64,000 nt of DNA from Photobacterium arenosum (GTDB lineage: Bacteria; Pseudomonadota; Gammaproteobacteria; Enterobacterales; Vibrionaceae), in the NCBI RefSeq assembly GCF_014841115.1, contig NZ_JACYTP010000013.1:1-64000 (forward strand). Direction: 5' to 3'. Positions 1 to 7,445 of the stretch are shown here, one piece after another (within the stretch, counting starts at the first letter, position 1; each line of letters begins with the position of its first letter). The notes beneath the pieces are model-generated. The model was not told the origin of the DNA. It was given only the letters and a program-made list of their open reading frames with translations, and did not search any database. Made by a program: the position numbers and the translations under genes.

Positions 1-3
1 TTC

Positions 4-522
4 TTAGGCCGCGGCAGGTTCAGGGTTGGCTTTTTCGCCATTGTCCACCTCCTGCTGTGCTTTCTCTTCTGCCAGTTGGGCGCGCTTCTCCGCCCGTAGC
101 CCTTTCACCTGACGGGCCGTGACGCCGCCCAGACCGACAACGGCCACCAAAAACAGGATCTCTTCCTTGTATTGGCCGAGCCAGTTCAACCACGTCGCGC
201 CGTGCTTTTGCATCAATGGCCCGGCCGCTTTTAATACCTTGGCCTTGGCTTTCTCGTCATATTCAAAGTCCAGACCAATCGCGAAGGTGATCGCCTGCTC
301 TGAAAGGACAAAACCCAAGTCGAGTAAATCAACCGCGGCTTCTGCCGCGTCTTCATCGTTGGCGGCGTCCTGCGCCATGGCGTTGTCATCCGGCTCTGGT
401 ACTTCCTGAGATTCAAGTTGCTGAATCGCTGCGCCCCAATCCGCCCAGTCATCCGCCTGGGGTTGTTCTTCGACGAGATCAAACGCCTCAATGTGCTGCA
501 AGTTTTCCGCTGTTGCTGTCAT
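4..522 (-). CDS. Uncharacterised prophage protein with C-terminal membrane segment
   Basis: This 172-residue protein is not recognised. It starts with MTATAENLQ; an earlier in-frame start (546) exists, but the ATG at 522 has an AAAGG Shine-Dalgarno at good spacing. Residues 1-65 are acidic and rich in Ala, Asp, Glu and Gln. A hydrophobic stretch near residues 120-140 (ILFLVAVVGLGGV) is a likely single membrane helix. It is followed by a basic, Lys/Arg-rich tail that could form a helix. The gene overlaps the end of the zinc-ribbon gene by 35 bases and is the last visible member of the leftward operon. A tailless membrane-containing phage would need small membrane proteins of this kind, but that is inference. 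Confidence 0.6.
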   Translation of the reverse strand: MTATAENLQHIEAFDLVEEQPQADDWADWGAAIQQLESQEVPEPDDNAMAQDAANDEDAAEAAVDLLDLGFVLSEQAITFAIGLDFEYDEKAKAKVLKAAGPLMQKHGATWLNWLGQYKEEILFLVAVVGLGGVTARQVKGLRAEKRAQLAEEKAQQEVDNGEKANPEPAAA

Positions 523-1018
523 CTTTTTTACCTTTACACAGACCAATTAAAATCATTACCAGTACAAATAACCCGACTAACCACGGATACAGGGTTTTCC
601 ACGCTATTTTCGGGACATCTTGCGCGGGGGCTTTCTCCGGCTCTGTTAACGCTGGAAGCCCGTCCTCACTGGTTTGGGTAACGCTCTGGCTAACGCTTTG
701 AACCGAATCCGGAACCGTTTCCTGAACGGGTTCGCTAACAGATTCCTGAACGGTTTCCTGAACAGTGATAACAGGCGCGTCACCCAGCGCCTGAACCGTG
801 TCTACCTTGTGCTTTTCAATGTGCTCATGCATTGACGTGCTGTTTGTGCTGTTCCCGCAACGCGGGCAACGGTAATAGAGTTTGCCGATATTGCGCGGGT
901 TCTTCGGCGGCTCGCCGGATTCCATCAGGCGGTGCTCCCCGGTCATGTGCACCGTGCAGACCTCGCCGCACTCGGGCACCGTGCAGCGGATATAGCCGCG
1001 GGTCGGGTTCTTACTCAT
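488..1018 (-). CDS. Membrane-anchored zinc-ribbon-like phage protein
   Basis: The protein has 176 residues. The N-terminal 60 residues carry two cysteine pairs (IRCTVPECGE and YYRCPRCGNS), a pattern like the Ogr/Delta late-gene activators or a TFIIS-type zinc ribbon. The middle (about 75-115) is a run of imperfect VQET/VSEP/VPDS units, so probably an extended linker. Near residues 143-162 is a hydrophobic helix (LYPWLVGLFVLVMILIGL) followed by a Lys/Asp-rich tail. The start chosen is MSKNPTRGYIRC, whose ATG lies in the GAGGATGAGTAA stop region of the preceding gene. A zinc-binding regulator tethered to the membrane is unusual. PM2 is reported to use zinc-finger protein P14 as a late activator; whether this is the counterpart cannot be decided here. 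Confidence 0.65.
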   Translation of the reverse strand: MSKNPTRGYIRCTVPECGEVCTVHMTGEHRLMESGEPPKNPRNIGKLYYRCPRCGNSTNSTSMHEHIEKHKVDTVQALGDAPVITVQETVQESVSEPVQETVPDSVQSVSQSVTQTSEDGLPALTEPEKAPAQDVPKIAWKTLYPWLVGLFVLVMILIGLCKGKKDDSNSGKLAAH

Positions 1019-1319
1019 CCTCGCCCCCTTCCAGTTTTGCCAAGCGGGCTTGTACTTCGGCCCGATAACCGGCGCGGGCTTTCGCGCTGATCCCGTCGAG
1101 CATTTCCAGCTTGTCAAAGAAATCACCCGGCAGGCCGATAGCCTCCAGACTCAGGGAGCCGCCGCTGAACATCACGGCTGAGACCTTTTTCACCAGCACT
1201 TTCATATCCAGTGCTTTGAGCTTTTCAATCTCGCCTTTCACCTCCACGGATAAGGCTTCCGCCGTATCAATGGCTTTCTCGGCGTGGCGTAGCTGCTGGG
1301 CGGTCATGGTTTCAATCAT
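1011..1319 (-). CDS. Uncharacterised prophage protein, alpha-helical, 102 aa
   Basis: Not recognised. The sequence is predicted largely helical, with many Ala, Glu, Lys and Leu residues, a Gly/Leu-rich centre (FSGGSLSLEAIGLPGDFF) and an acidic end (GGEDE). There is no signal peptide or membrane segment. The ATG at 1319 is preferred over an adjacent TTG; a GAGGA Shine-Dalgarno sits at the end of the replication gene, so translation is likely coupled. It overlaps the next gene by a few bases. Position between the replication initiator and a zinc-ribbon protein suggests an early or regulatory role, which is inference only. Confidence 0.6.
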   Translation of the reverse strand: MIETMTAQQLRHAEKAIDTAEALSVEVKGEIEKLKALDMKVLVKKVSAVMFSGGSLSLEAIGLPGDFFDKLEMLDGISAKARAGYRAEVQARLAKLEGGEDE

Positions 1320-1323
1320 CAAA

Positions 1324-3099
1324 TTATCCTCGGGTCACAATTAAGCGGTTATTTGCCAGTTTGAGCTGGCAATCTTTGTCTATTGGCACTTTGGCCCCGG
1401 CCAATATGGGTTTAATCAGGCACTGCACCCCGGCATGGCTCCATCCGGTCACCTGCTTTAAGTGCTCTCCGAGCAGGGGGTTACAGTTATTTTCAGTGCT
1501 CCAAGGGGAGCCGCTCCGCGACTCTAACAGCGCCCCTAACTCAGACTTTTTCACTAATCGGTAAGTCTCGTTGCATGTCGAAATGAAGGTGCTCACCCCT
1601 TCAGAGATCCAGTGAAAGCCAATGGCTTTTTTCACGCTCTCACCGTACTGGTTCTGTTTTTCTTCATAGGCCAGCTGCGCATCAGCGGCGAGCTGACAAA
1701 ACAGCGCCCACTTAGAGGAATCTGCCGCCTGTCTCAGGGCTTCAAGTTTTGGATCAATGCGGGTTTGTTCTTCGGTGGCCCGGCGCAGATGTCGCCACAG
1801 GGAAACAGGCTCACCGCCGAACTGCTGAAACTGTCGAATACGGTGAACCGAGGCCCAGGCACGAACGCGAAAGGCGCTTTCTTCGGCTTCGGTGTCCGGC
1901 ATGTGCTTGCCGTTGATGTTTTTCGAAACGTACTTAGCGATATAGGCCGTTGCGCCGCCCTTGGCCGGGTCAGCTTCCTTAACGTCAAAGCGCGGGGAAA
2001 TGTCGTCTCCCAGCTCGGCTCTGTCTTCACTGGTCGCCACGCCGGAAATGATGTTAATCAGGGTGTCTTTGTCTTTCGGATCGCAGAACAGAAAATAGTG
2101 GCCATGGCTGGTGCCGTCTTTGTGCGGCTCCGCCACGCGAAAACCGAAATAGTGAATATCTTCTTTGGCAATCAGGGCACGGGCCTGTGCCCATTGCTGC
2201 ATCAGATTGCTATGGCCTTCTTTGACCGTGGCCCCGTTCCACTTGCTGGAATTGCGGTGGTACTTACTCGGCAATGTCCACGTCAGAAACAAGGCGGTAT
2301 AACCCAAGTCCTGCGCCAGCTCTTCAAAGCCGCGGGAACGTACCATCATTTCAATGCGGCGGTTTTCCGGGTTGGCCGTGGTGCGTTTGATCACTTCAGC
2401 AAGGTCGAAGTGCTCCCCGGTGGCCTCGTTGTACACCGCGGTGTTCTGAATGAAGCGCTCCGCTTCACGCTGCTTGTTCTTCCAGTTCTGGAAAGACGGA
2501 TAAGAAAGGTATTTTGACTGGTGCCCCTTGTCGCCGACGCGCTCAAGGGCAATCTGGGCGTACTCGATGTACTGCGCCCGAAGGTGTAACAGGCGGCGTT
2601 CAATCCATTCTTCAGACTGCATTTTCAGCACTGAAGCCGTGAGTTCTTGCTCGGCCCGTTCTTCTTCCATCTTGTCACCCGGCATGACTGGCGGGTTAAT
2701 GGAAATGGCGCGGATATTCTCAGCCAGCACAGAATAGATGTGCTTCATCGCCTCCAGAAAGCTGTCAAAAACCTGCGGGTCAATGTCTTTCATTGCCTGC
2801 ATATTCTCATCAGCAACCAGACGGGCCAGCTTACGCACGGCCTCGTCTCGCATCAGAATGTTATGGTTCAAACGCTCAGCGTTGACCTTGTTGCGGCTGT
2901 CGACAAAAGAAAACTTGTCTTCAATGAAGGGGGAGACTTTCAAGCCGAACTTCACCGCCTCATCACTGAAGCGGTCAAGGTTGTCACGGGTAGCCCCGCC
3001 GCGCTGTTGGCGGCTGGCTATCTTGGTGTGGATATCCTGACGGACGACTTGCGGCAGACGTTTTAAGAAATGACGAGTAAAAACCGTACCGTGTTGCAT
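1324..3099 (-). CDS. Phage HUH replication initiator (gpA/P12-like)
   Basis: This 591-residue protein is a rolling-circle replication initiator that would nick the phage origin and stay joined to the 5' end through tyrosine. Three motifs appear in order: motif 1 FLTWTLPSKYH (about 271-281), the metal-binding HUH motif HKDGTSHGHYFLF (about 326-338, His332 and His334), and the catalytic motif YIAKYVSKN with paired Tyr386 and Tyr390. Paired tyrosines are typical of the phiX174/P2 gpA class (Phage_GPA family). At 591 residues it is shorter than P2 gpA and nearer PM2 P12. Its ATG overlaps the stop of the upstream small gene (TAATG). It belongs to the early operon controlled from about 3560-3680. 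Confidence 0.9.
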   Translation of the reverse strand: MQHGTVFTRHFLKRLPQVVRQDIHTKIASRQQRGGATRDNLDRFSDEAVKFGLKVSPFIEDKFSFVDSRNKVNAERLNHNILMRDEAVRKLARLVADENMQAMKDIDPQVFDSFLEAMKHIYSVLAENIRAISINPPVMPGDKMEEERAEQELTASVLKMQSEEWIERRLLHLRAQYIEYAQIALERVGDKGHQSKYLSYPSFQNWKNKQREAERFIQNTAVYNEATGEHFDLAEVIKRTTANPENRRIEMMVRSRGFEELAQDLGYTALFLTWTLPSKYHRNSSKWNGATVKEGHSNLMQQWAQARALIAKEDIHYFGFRVAEPHKDGTSHGHYFLFCDPKDKDTLINIISGVATSEDRAELGDDISPRFDVKEADPAKGGATAYIAKYVSKNINGKHMPDTEAEESAFRVRAWASVHRIRQFQQFGGEPVSLWRHLRRATEEQTRIDPKLEALRQAADSSKWALFCQLAADAQLAYEEKQNQYGESVKKAIGFHWISEGVSTFISTCNETYRLVKKSELGALLESRSGSPWSTENNCNPLLGEHLKQVTGWSHAGVQCLIKPILAGAKVPIDKDCQLKLANNRLIVTRG

Positions 3100-3287
3100 T
3101 ACTCATTGACCTCATAGCAGCCTGTTGGCGTGCATCTGTAGTTCATCGGGCGGGGTGTGTAGGTGCGCTTTCTTATCCCGTGTTTTTCCCGCAATTTACC
3201 CAGCAGGAATACAGCGCGCTGGCGTTTCTCTGGATCAGGGCTGACCATGCCAGCCATGTCCGGGCAAGGGGCGTGTATTGGATGCAT
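3099..3287 (-). CDS. Small prophage protein, 62 aa
   Basis: Not recognised. It is a short basic protein (KRQRAVFLLGKLREKHGIRKR in the centre) with three Cys and no membrane segment. The gene is supported by context: it begins 9 bases after the PrtN/Cox-like gene, has a strong AAGGGGG Shine-Dalgarno about 8 bases before ATG, and its TAA stop overlaps the start of the replication initiator as TAATG. It occupies the place where P2-like phages carry small replication or regulatory genes between cox and A. Confidence 0.6.
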   Translation of the reverse strand: MHPIHAPCPDMAGMVSPDPEKRQRAVFLLGKLREKHGIRKRTYTPRPMNYRCTPTGCYEVNE

Positions 3288-3296
3288 AGCGCCCCC

Positions 3297-3551
3297 TTAA
3301 CCGCGCACAGACTGCCAGTCTGTTCTGGCTTGCTCGTAACGGGTATCAATGTAAGCCGCCAAGTCATCAATTTTGATTAAGGTAGGGCTGCGCTCAGAGT
3401 CGCGTAGCTTGAAGGTAGGGACGGGGAAATCACATGCTTTAGCTTTCTGTTCTGCCGTCTTAGGCGTAATGCCGAAGAACTCCTGACAGACTTGCTTTAG
3501 TTCAACGGTTGGACTTTGGAATCGTGCAAGCAGTGCAAAATTTGTATTCAT
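3297..3551 (-). CDS. PrtN/Cox-like phage transcription regulator
   Basis: The 84-residue product resembles the pyocin activator PrtN family. It opens MNTNFALLARF, has a helix-turn-helix-like centre (LKQVCQEFFGITPKTAEQKA), then FPVPTFKLRDSERSP and a helical end (IDDLAAYIDTRYEQAR). In Pseudomonas, PrtN activates pyocin genes and is itself repressed by PrtR; in P2-like phages the first gene opposite the repressor is the small regulator cox. The gene has a GGAGG Shine-Dalgarno 5 bases before ATG and is divergent from the CI-type repressor gene. It is therefore expected to drive or gate the early operon after induction. Assignment to PrtN rather than Cox is by sequence pattern only. Confidence 0.7.
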   Translation of the reverse strand: MNTNFALLARFQSPTVELKQVCQEFFGITPKTAEQKAKACDFPVPTFKLRDSERSPTLIKIDDLAAYIDTRYEQARTDWQSVRG

Positions 3552-3584
3552 ATAGCCTCCATGTAGTACACTTGGAGCAATTCA

Positions 3585-3601
3585 AGGCGTTTCCAACGCC
3601 T
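3585..3601. promoter_or_regulatory. Candidate operator of the prophage lysogeny switch
   Basis: A perfect inverted repeat AGGCGTT-N3-AACGCCT lies between the divergent PrtN/Cox-like and repressor genes, where phage repressors bind. A weaker palindrome GGCA-N7-TGCC lies at 3625-3639. A possible repressor promoter has TTGCCG (3635-3640) and AATACA (3658-3663), 17 bases apart. Binding by the repressor is inferred. Confidence 0.5.
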
Positions 3602-3686
3602 GCAAATCACCCGCAACAACTTATGGCAGCATTATTGCCGATCATTTTTCACTTAGCAATACATTTGCAGACATGGAGCAGCACAC

Positions 3687-4295
3687 ATGCAGAGTATCGA
3701 CGAGCAAATTGCAGAGTTAAAGAAGCTTACAAACACTGCTAAAAACGTAGATCTGGCAAAGGTTCTAGGGGTTTCCCCTAAGACCATTCAGTCATGGAAG
3801 ACACGTGAAAAAATCCCTGAAGATATTTTCCTAAAAGCGAGACAAATATCACAAAATGGGGTTATTGCTCCGCCCAAAGGGTATGTGAGCCTCGATTTCT
3901 ACGAGGTAGAAGCCAGTGCGGGCCATGGCGCTTTAGTGGTGAGTGAAGAGAAGTCGAGCGATATCGTTTTCAGTGAAACCTACATTCAAAACGAAGTCGG
4001 GGTGAAAGCTGCAAATGTTTTCCTGATGCCAGTGAAAGGCGACAGTATGTATCCAACGCTCAAGAATGGCTGTCTGGTCATGGTGAACCAAATTGACCAT
4101 TTTACTGGTGATGGAATTTACGTGTTTCGCTTTGAAGGTCAGTTGATGGTAAAGCGCCTGCAATTCTCAAAGCATGGCCTGTCTGTCACCAGTGACAACG
4201 ACAATTACCAACCGTGGGAACTGAGCAAAGATGAGATCATGAGCAGTGATTTTGAAGTAATTGGTGAGGTGGTCTGGTCTGGGCAGAGGATGTAA
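3687..4295 (+). CDS. CI/LexA-type prophage repressor
   Basis: This 202-residue protein keeps the prophage silent. Residues about 19-40 form a Bac_CI-type helix-turn-helix (DLAKVLGVSPKTIQSWKTR). The C-terminal half is an S24/LexA autopeptidase-like domain with the nucleophile in KGDSMYPT (Ser120) and the general base in MVKRLQ (Lys156), the same 36-residue spacing as in LexA. An SAGHG segment near residue 78 is a candidate self-cleavage region. This makes RecA-dependent (SOS) induction likely. GGAG lies upstream of the ATG. It is transcribed away from the PrtN/Cox-like gene. Codon use is similar to the chromosome. Confidence 0.88.
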   Translation: MQSIDEQIAELKKLTNTAKNVDLAKVLGVSPKTIQSWKTREKIPEDIFLKARQISQNGVIAPPKGYVSLDFYEVEASAGHGALVVSEEKSSDIVFSETYIQNEVGVKAANVFLMPVKGDSMYPTLKNGCLVMVNQIDHFTGDGIYVFRFEGQLMVKRLQFSKHGLSVTSDNDNYQPWELSKDEIMSSDFEVIGEVVWSGQRM

Positions 4296-4320
4296 AAAAG
4301 GAGCCATCAGGCTCCTTTTT
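4294..4320. terminator. Rho-independent terminator between convergent genes
   Basis: AAAAAGGAGCC, loop ATCA, GGCTCCTTTTT directly after the repressor stop. It has A/T tracts on both sides, so it can serve the repressor gene and the convergent membrane-protein gene. Confidence 0.85.
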
Positions 4321-4321
4321 A

Positions 4322-4828
4322 TTAATGTGCAATTTTGTCTTTATATATAGAGTTAGCAAAGTTTTCTACATATTTAGAAGTAGACCTTTCCTTCATAACA
4401 AAATCTACTGTTTCATCAGACCGACTAAATACTGCAGAGATAAAATTCACTAAAGCGATTAATACAACTAAAAACAAATAAGTTAATGGGGACAGCCTAA
4501 AGTTAACAAATATCATTGACACAATTAAACGTGAAAATCTATCTTCTTGCTCTTCACTAATCTCACTAAATCTCTGAGAGATAGCTGGTAATGACTTATT
4601 TGATTTATTTCTCAATAAACTTCGAATAGCTATACGAATAATAATAGTATGCTTCATTGTATCTTCAAACATCGAAACAAGTAGCAACTTCAATTGCTCA
4701 GGATGATCTTCACCTAAGTAATCATTTAAATCAGAGGCAACTTTTTTCCATGCCTTTGAAGCATCATAATAGCGCCATAATATATATATTGGCACAATCA
4801 CTGATATTGCCAAATACAATCCAGTCAT
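4322..4828 (-). CDS. Uncharacterised prophage membrane protein, 168 aa
   Basis: Not recognised. There is an N-terminal membrane helix (residues about 3-20), a charged helical middle section containing SEISEEQEDRFSRL, and a second hydrophobic segment around 113-135 (SPLTYLFLVVLIALVNFISAVF). The gene is AT-rich compared with the flanking chromosome. Its ATG overlaps the stop of the upstream membrane-protein gene (ATGA), so the two are translated together. It sits behind the repressor, outside the early operon, where lysogens often express superinfection-exclusion or other conversion genes. That role is inferred from position only. Confidence 0.6.
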   Translation of the reverse strand: MTGLYLAISVIVPIYILWRYYDASKAWKKVASDLNDYLGEDHPEQLKLLLVSMFEDTMKHTIIIRIAIRSLLRNKSNKSLPAISQRFSEISEEQEDRFSRLIVSMIFVNFRLSPLTYLFLVVLIALVNFISAVFSRSDETVDFVMKERSTSKYVENFANSIYKDKIAH

Positions 4829-5163
4829 TTTTCTGCTCCTAAACTATTTCTACCTTGTTGTTGCATTTTGAACTCGAAAGCTCTAAGTCTTATATTAGCT
4901 AACTTTTCCTTATGCTCCTGTAAGTGCTTGAGTCTCTTTGTTTTTTGCCTAGAAAAATAAATCCAGACAGGGGACAAAAGTACGCATGCGACAAAAGCAC
5001 AAAGAGCAATAAACAAGAATGTGGTCAAATAAGGATTTTCTTGGGAAAAAGTACCAAAAAATCCCTTAAAAAGGCCAATCACTCCATCAACAGGAGTTGA
5101 TTTAGCCGTTGAGACCGCCTTGCCTGTGGCTTCAATGATAGTCGCATTTACCTGATCAGACAC
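4825..5163 (-). CDS. Uncharacterised prophage membrane protein, 112 aa
   Basis: Not recognised. The N-terminal 45 residues are soluble and probably amphipathic. One strong membrane helix spans about 47-70 (TTFLFIALCAFVACVLLSPVWIYF). The remainder is a Lys/Gln-rich cytoplasmic helix (about 72-105). The gene overlaps the next one by the ATGA tetranucleotide. Both are AT-rich and form a two-gene unit that is likely transcribed from its own promoter in 5164-5250. A paired membrane module of this type is common among phage-borne exclusion or defence genes, but no family is recognised. Confidence 0.55.
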   Translation of the reverse strand: MSDQVNATIIEATGKAVSTAKSTPVDGVIGLFKGFFGTFSQENPYLTTFLFIALCAFVACVLLSPVWIYFSRQKTKRLKHLQEHKEKLANIRLRAFEFKMQQQGRNSLGAEK

Positions 5164-5655
5164 ACCACACCAATATGCAATAGAAATAATATAAACCTAA
5201 CATAGTATGATACAGTCACACAACAGCCTACGCAATTGAAGAATACTGATCCTTTGATAAAAAATTTATAGGTTCATCACAAATACTTGCAATAATAAAG
5301 CACAAAAAACTCATCGAGTTTTAACATAAGGGGACAGTCTGATGAAAACACAAAAAACTCAAACAAAACAATCACTTGATAGAATTAGATGACAGATTGC
5401 AAATTGACTGATTATTGTTTTGATATAAATCAGAACTCATAATGACCAACAGTATTTCACTTAACTTCGATTATTAAGTTGCTACCGTCTTACAGTCCCC
5501 CTATAGTCCCCCTCCAAACACCTCAGCCCGCTAATAGCCTGAAAGTCTGTTCAATCCAACATTGGACTGCCGGAGTCTGGAAAAGTCATTACATGCGTGA
5601 TGCAGCCCTGGTTGTATGACTGTGTTTTAGTGACGCCGTCATAATTTAATGATGT
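5164..5655. other. Gene-free stretch containing the presumed prophage right boundary
   Basis: This AT-rich 490-base stretch has no convincing gene. It probably holds the promoter of the leftward membrane-protein pair. At 5493-5516 there is a tandem pair of short units (ACAGTCCCCCT then ATAGTCCCCCT). A single-mismatch matS-like motif, GTGACGCCGTCAT, lies at 5630-5642. No tRNA gene, integrase or clear attachment repeat was found, so the exact edge of the prophage stays open. Confidence 0.4.
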
Positions 5656-5970
5656 CTATGTAACCTCAATGACATCGAGTTGAACGTCTTCGTAGGCGTC
5701 AGCCGCTGTATTGCGCCTTTTAAGGATAAGCACTTCGCCAGCCTGAAAGGGTTTGCCACCCGGGCCGATAGGAAATTGCAGCATGACTTTCTCAGAGGCG
5801 GATGAGCCTTCGCCGCGGCCGTAGATATGAGCCTGGCTGATAGGGTGCGCATCAGCGGCATTCGGGCTGGTTCGAAAGGCATAAATGATCTGGCTGTCGA
5901 CCGGGATCCGTTGAAGCCAGACACGGAGAATGCCGTTTCTTGCGGCGGTAGAGGGAACGGTAATTTTCAT
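5656..5970 (-). CDS. Small protein downstream of tyrosinase, unknown function
   Basis: The 104-residue product is not recognised. It starts MKITVPSTAARNG and contains likely beta strands (ILRVWLQRIP, EVLILKRR, VQLDVIEVT) and a glycine-rich loop (PIGPGGKPF). There is no signal peptide. It begins 60 bases after the tyrosinase stop and reads in the same direction, so the two are probably one transcript. Streptomyces tyrosinases need a copper-delivery partner encoded next door, but this protein lacks the expected Cys/His content, so a caddie role is only a guess. The ATG has a weak Shine-Dalgarno; a TTG at 6060 would overlap the tyrosinase gene. Confidence 0.55.
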   Translation of the reverse strand: MKITVPSTAARNGILRVWLQRIPVDSQIIYAFRTSPNAADAHPISQAHIYGRGEGSSASEKVMLQFPIGPGGKPFQAGEVLILKRRNTAADAYEDVQLDVIEVT

Positions 5971-6029
5971 GGCAATTTGATTATAGTTAAACCCTGTGGC
6001 TGCAAGATGCACATACCACAGGGCAATCG

Positions 6030-7445
6030 CTATTTCTTCGCAAAAGTGCGAAGGGAACAACCATCATATTTGAGGGTTTCAGGTGGAACGGCTTTGCCTT
6101 TCGCATCAATAACAAGCAGGTAGATTTTCACATCATCGACGGATTTCTTCCGACCAATAAAGCGCCGCAATCCGCGAGTGAGATCAATCGAATAACGTGT
6201 GTGTTCGTAGCGCAATGGATGCTTCGTACGAATATCGTAATCGTCACGCACGGCCATTGTTGGATTACAATGCCCTGATGCTCCGTGACAAGTACCATGA
6301 CCAAACAGGACGAGGCGTCCAGAGTAGCTTTCATCGTCATAACCGGTTGAAGCATTGCAGGCGGGATTATTGATATAAGCGCGAATCTCATAACTCTCTT
6401 TGGGTGGATGTAAACGAAGGAAATCAAGTTGCGCCCGGACAAAGCCGCCTTCAACCAGTCCCATTGATAGTTCTTTAGCCAGGCTTGCTGCTGCTGAGAG
6501 TGATTTGGCTGGCAGGGTATTGGTGGTACCTGTGGCTGCGATGGCGGATTCCACTGAATTGTCAGAATAGATGTATTTTAGCGAATTCTCTGCGTCAATC
6601 AGATCACGCCCGATGCGTCCGTCATAGACAACTTTCTGTTGAACGAATGTCGGAATATTTGCATCAGGGTGCAGTGTTTGCCAGTCAAACCAGACTTTGT
6701 CGACCATGGAATGGTGAAGCCAGAAAAGGGGATCATAGGCCGCAGAAATGACTGAGCTCATGTCACCGGATCCTTGTGGTAAGGGGGAGTTACCTGCACC
6801 ACCGACATACACATGCACAGCACCATGCGCTCCAAAATCGAAATCTTCCTGGAAGCGCATAAAGTTGGGGTTGTCCATATAACGATCAATATCGTTTTTC
6901 AGCTGACTGATGATGCTTTTAAAAGCGTTGGGGAAGCGTTGTGTGTACTGCTCATCACCTTCCAGGCCTTGCGATGTGATGCGATACAGGCTTTTTGCCC
7001 GGTTGAGGGGATTATCCAGCTGGACGCCTTCTGCATTTTTATACTGACTGTCATTGAGCACTTTTGGCAGGCCGTTTGCCGCATGAGTCGATTGACTGAA
7101 CTGTGTCCAGTCCCAATAAGGCAATGTGAGTTCAAGTTCTTTATCTTTACGTTTCCACTGTAAGGCCGTATTCAGGGCCTTTTCGAATGAGTAGATATAT
7201 GAGCGGTGCCAGGTAAGAAATACCCGGTTATCATCGTGGCAAAGATCCTGATCATAACCGTGACCACGGGCCAGCGAAAAATAGCCACGGCGATCGCCAA
7301 CTGCAATGTCTGAAATTTCATACATTGCGGCATAGGCGTCTCGTAAATCGTTCATGTCTTCAGGATTCAGACGTAACAGGTTAAAACGGATCAGGGGTAA
7401 GCCTGCCATTTTTCTGCGGTAATTGAGTTTAGCAATGGTTGTCAT
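6030..7445 (-). CDS. Tyrosinase family type-3 copper protein
   Basis: This 471-residue protein should oxidise mono- or diphenols with a binuclear copper centre. The CuA region contains His62, His70 and His80 in GHGYDQDLCH and FLTWHRSYIYSFEKAL. The CuB region contains His207 and His211 (GAHGAVHVYVGG) and His244/245 (DPLFWLHHSMVDKVWFDWQ). The C-terminal part (from about 340) is a separate domain. It has a Cys/His-rich patch (LVLFGHGTCHGASGHC), reminiscent of plant polyphenol oxidase C-terminal domains. No signal peptide is visible, so it is probably cytoplasmic. The gene lies between the prophage and housekeeping genes and is not part of the usual Vibrionaceae order here, so it may have been acquired. 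Melanin formation is possible but not shown. Confidence 0.88.
   Translation of the reverse strand: MTTIAKLNYRRKMAGLPLIRFNLLRLNPEDMNDLRDAYAAMYEISDIAVGDRRGYFSLARGHGYDQDLCHDDNRVFLTWHRSYIYSFEKALNTALQWKRKDKELELTLPYWDWTQFSQSTHAANGLPKVLNDSQYKNAEGVQLDNPLNRAKSLYRITSQGLEGDEQYTQRFPNAFKSIISQLKNDIDRYMDNPNFMRFQEDFDFGAHGAVHVYVGGAGNSPLPQGSGDMSSVISAAYDPLFWLHHSMVDKVWFDWQTLHPDANIPTFVQQKVVYDGRIGRDLIDAENSLKYIYSDNSVESAIAATGTTNTLPAKSLSAAASLAKELSMGLVEGGFVRAQLDFLRLHPPKESYEIRAYINNPACNASTGYDDESYSGRLVLFGHGTCHGASGHCNPTMAVRDDYDIRTKHPLRYEHTRYSIDLTRGLRRFIGRKKSVDDVKIYLLVIDAKGKAVPPETLKYDGCSLRTFAKK

Larger units (their letters stand above)
1..5170. mobile_element. Partial prophage, right end only (PM2-like or P2-like replication module)
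   Basis: The window opens inside a phage-type element. Six tightly packed leftward genes (522 to 3551 and below) face a rightward repressor gene, the usual lysogeny switch layout. The replication initiator belongs to the HUH group shared by P2 gpA and corticovirus PM2 P12. No integrase, capsid, tail or packaging gene is visible; they would have to lie left of position 1. The two membrane-protein genes behind the repressor look like lysogeny-expressed cargo. The right boundary is inferred to lie between 5164 and about 5650, because a tyrosinase gene unit starts there; no attachment repeat could be identified. Confidence 0.75.

Noticed and set aside
1612-2517. 301-codon open frame on the plus strand opposite the replication initiator
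   Set aside because: It is antisense to a gene with clear motifs and coupled start and stop; its own translation matches nothing known and has no Shine-Dalgarno.
5341-5391. 16-codon frame MKTQKTQTKQSLDRIR as an integrase or leader remnant
   Set aside because: Too short and low-complexity; no supporting context.
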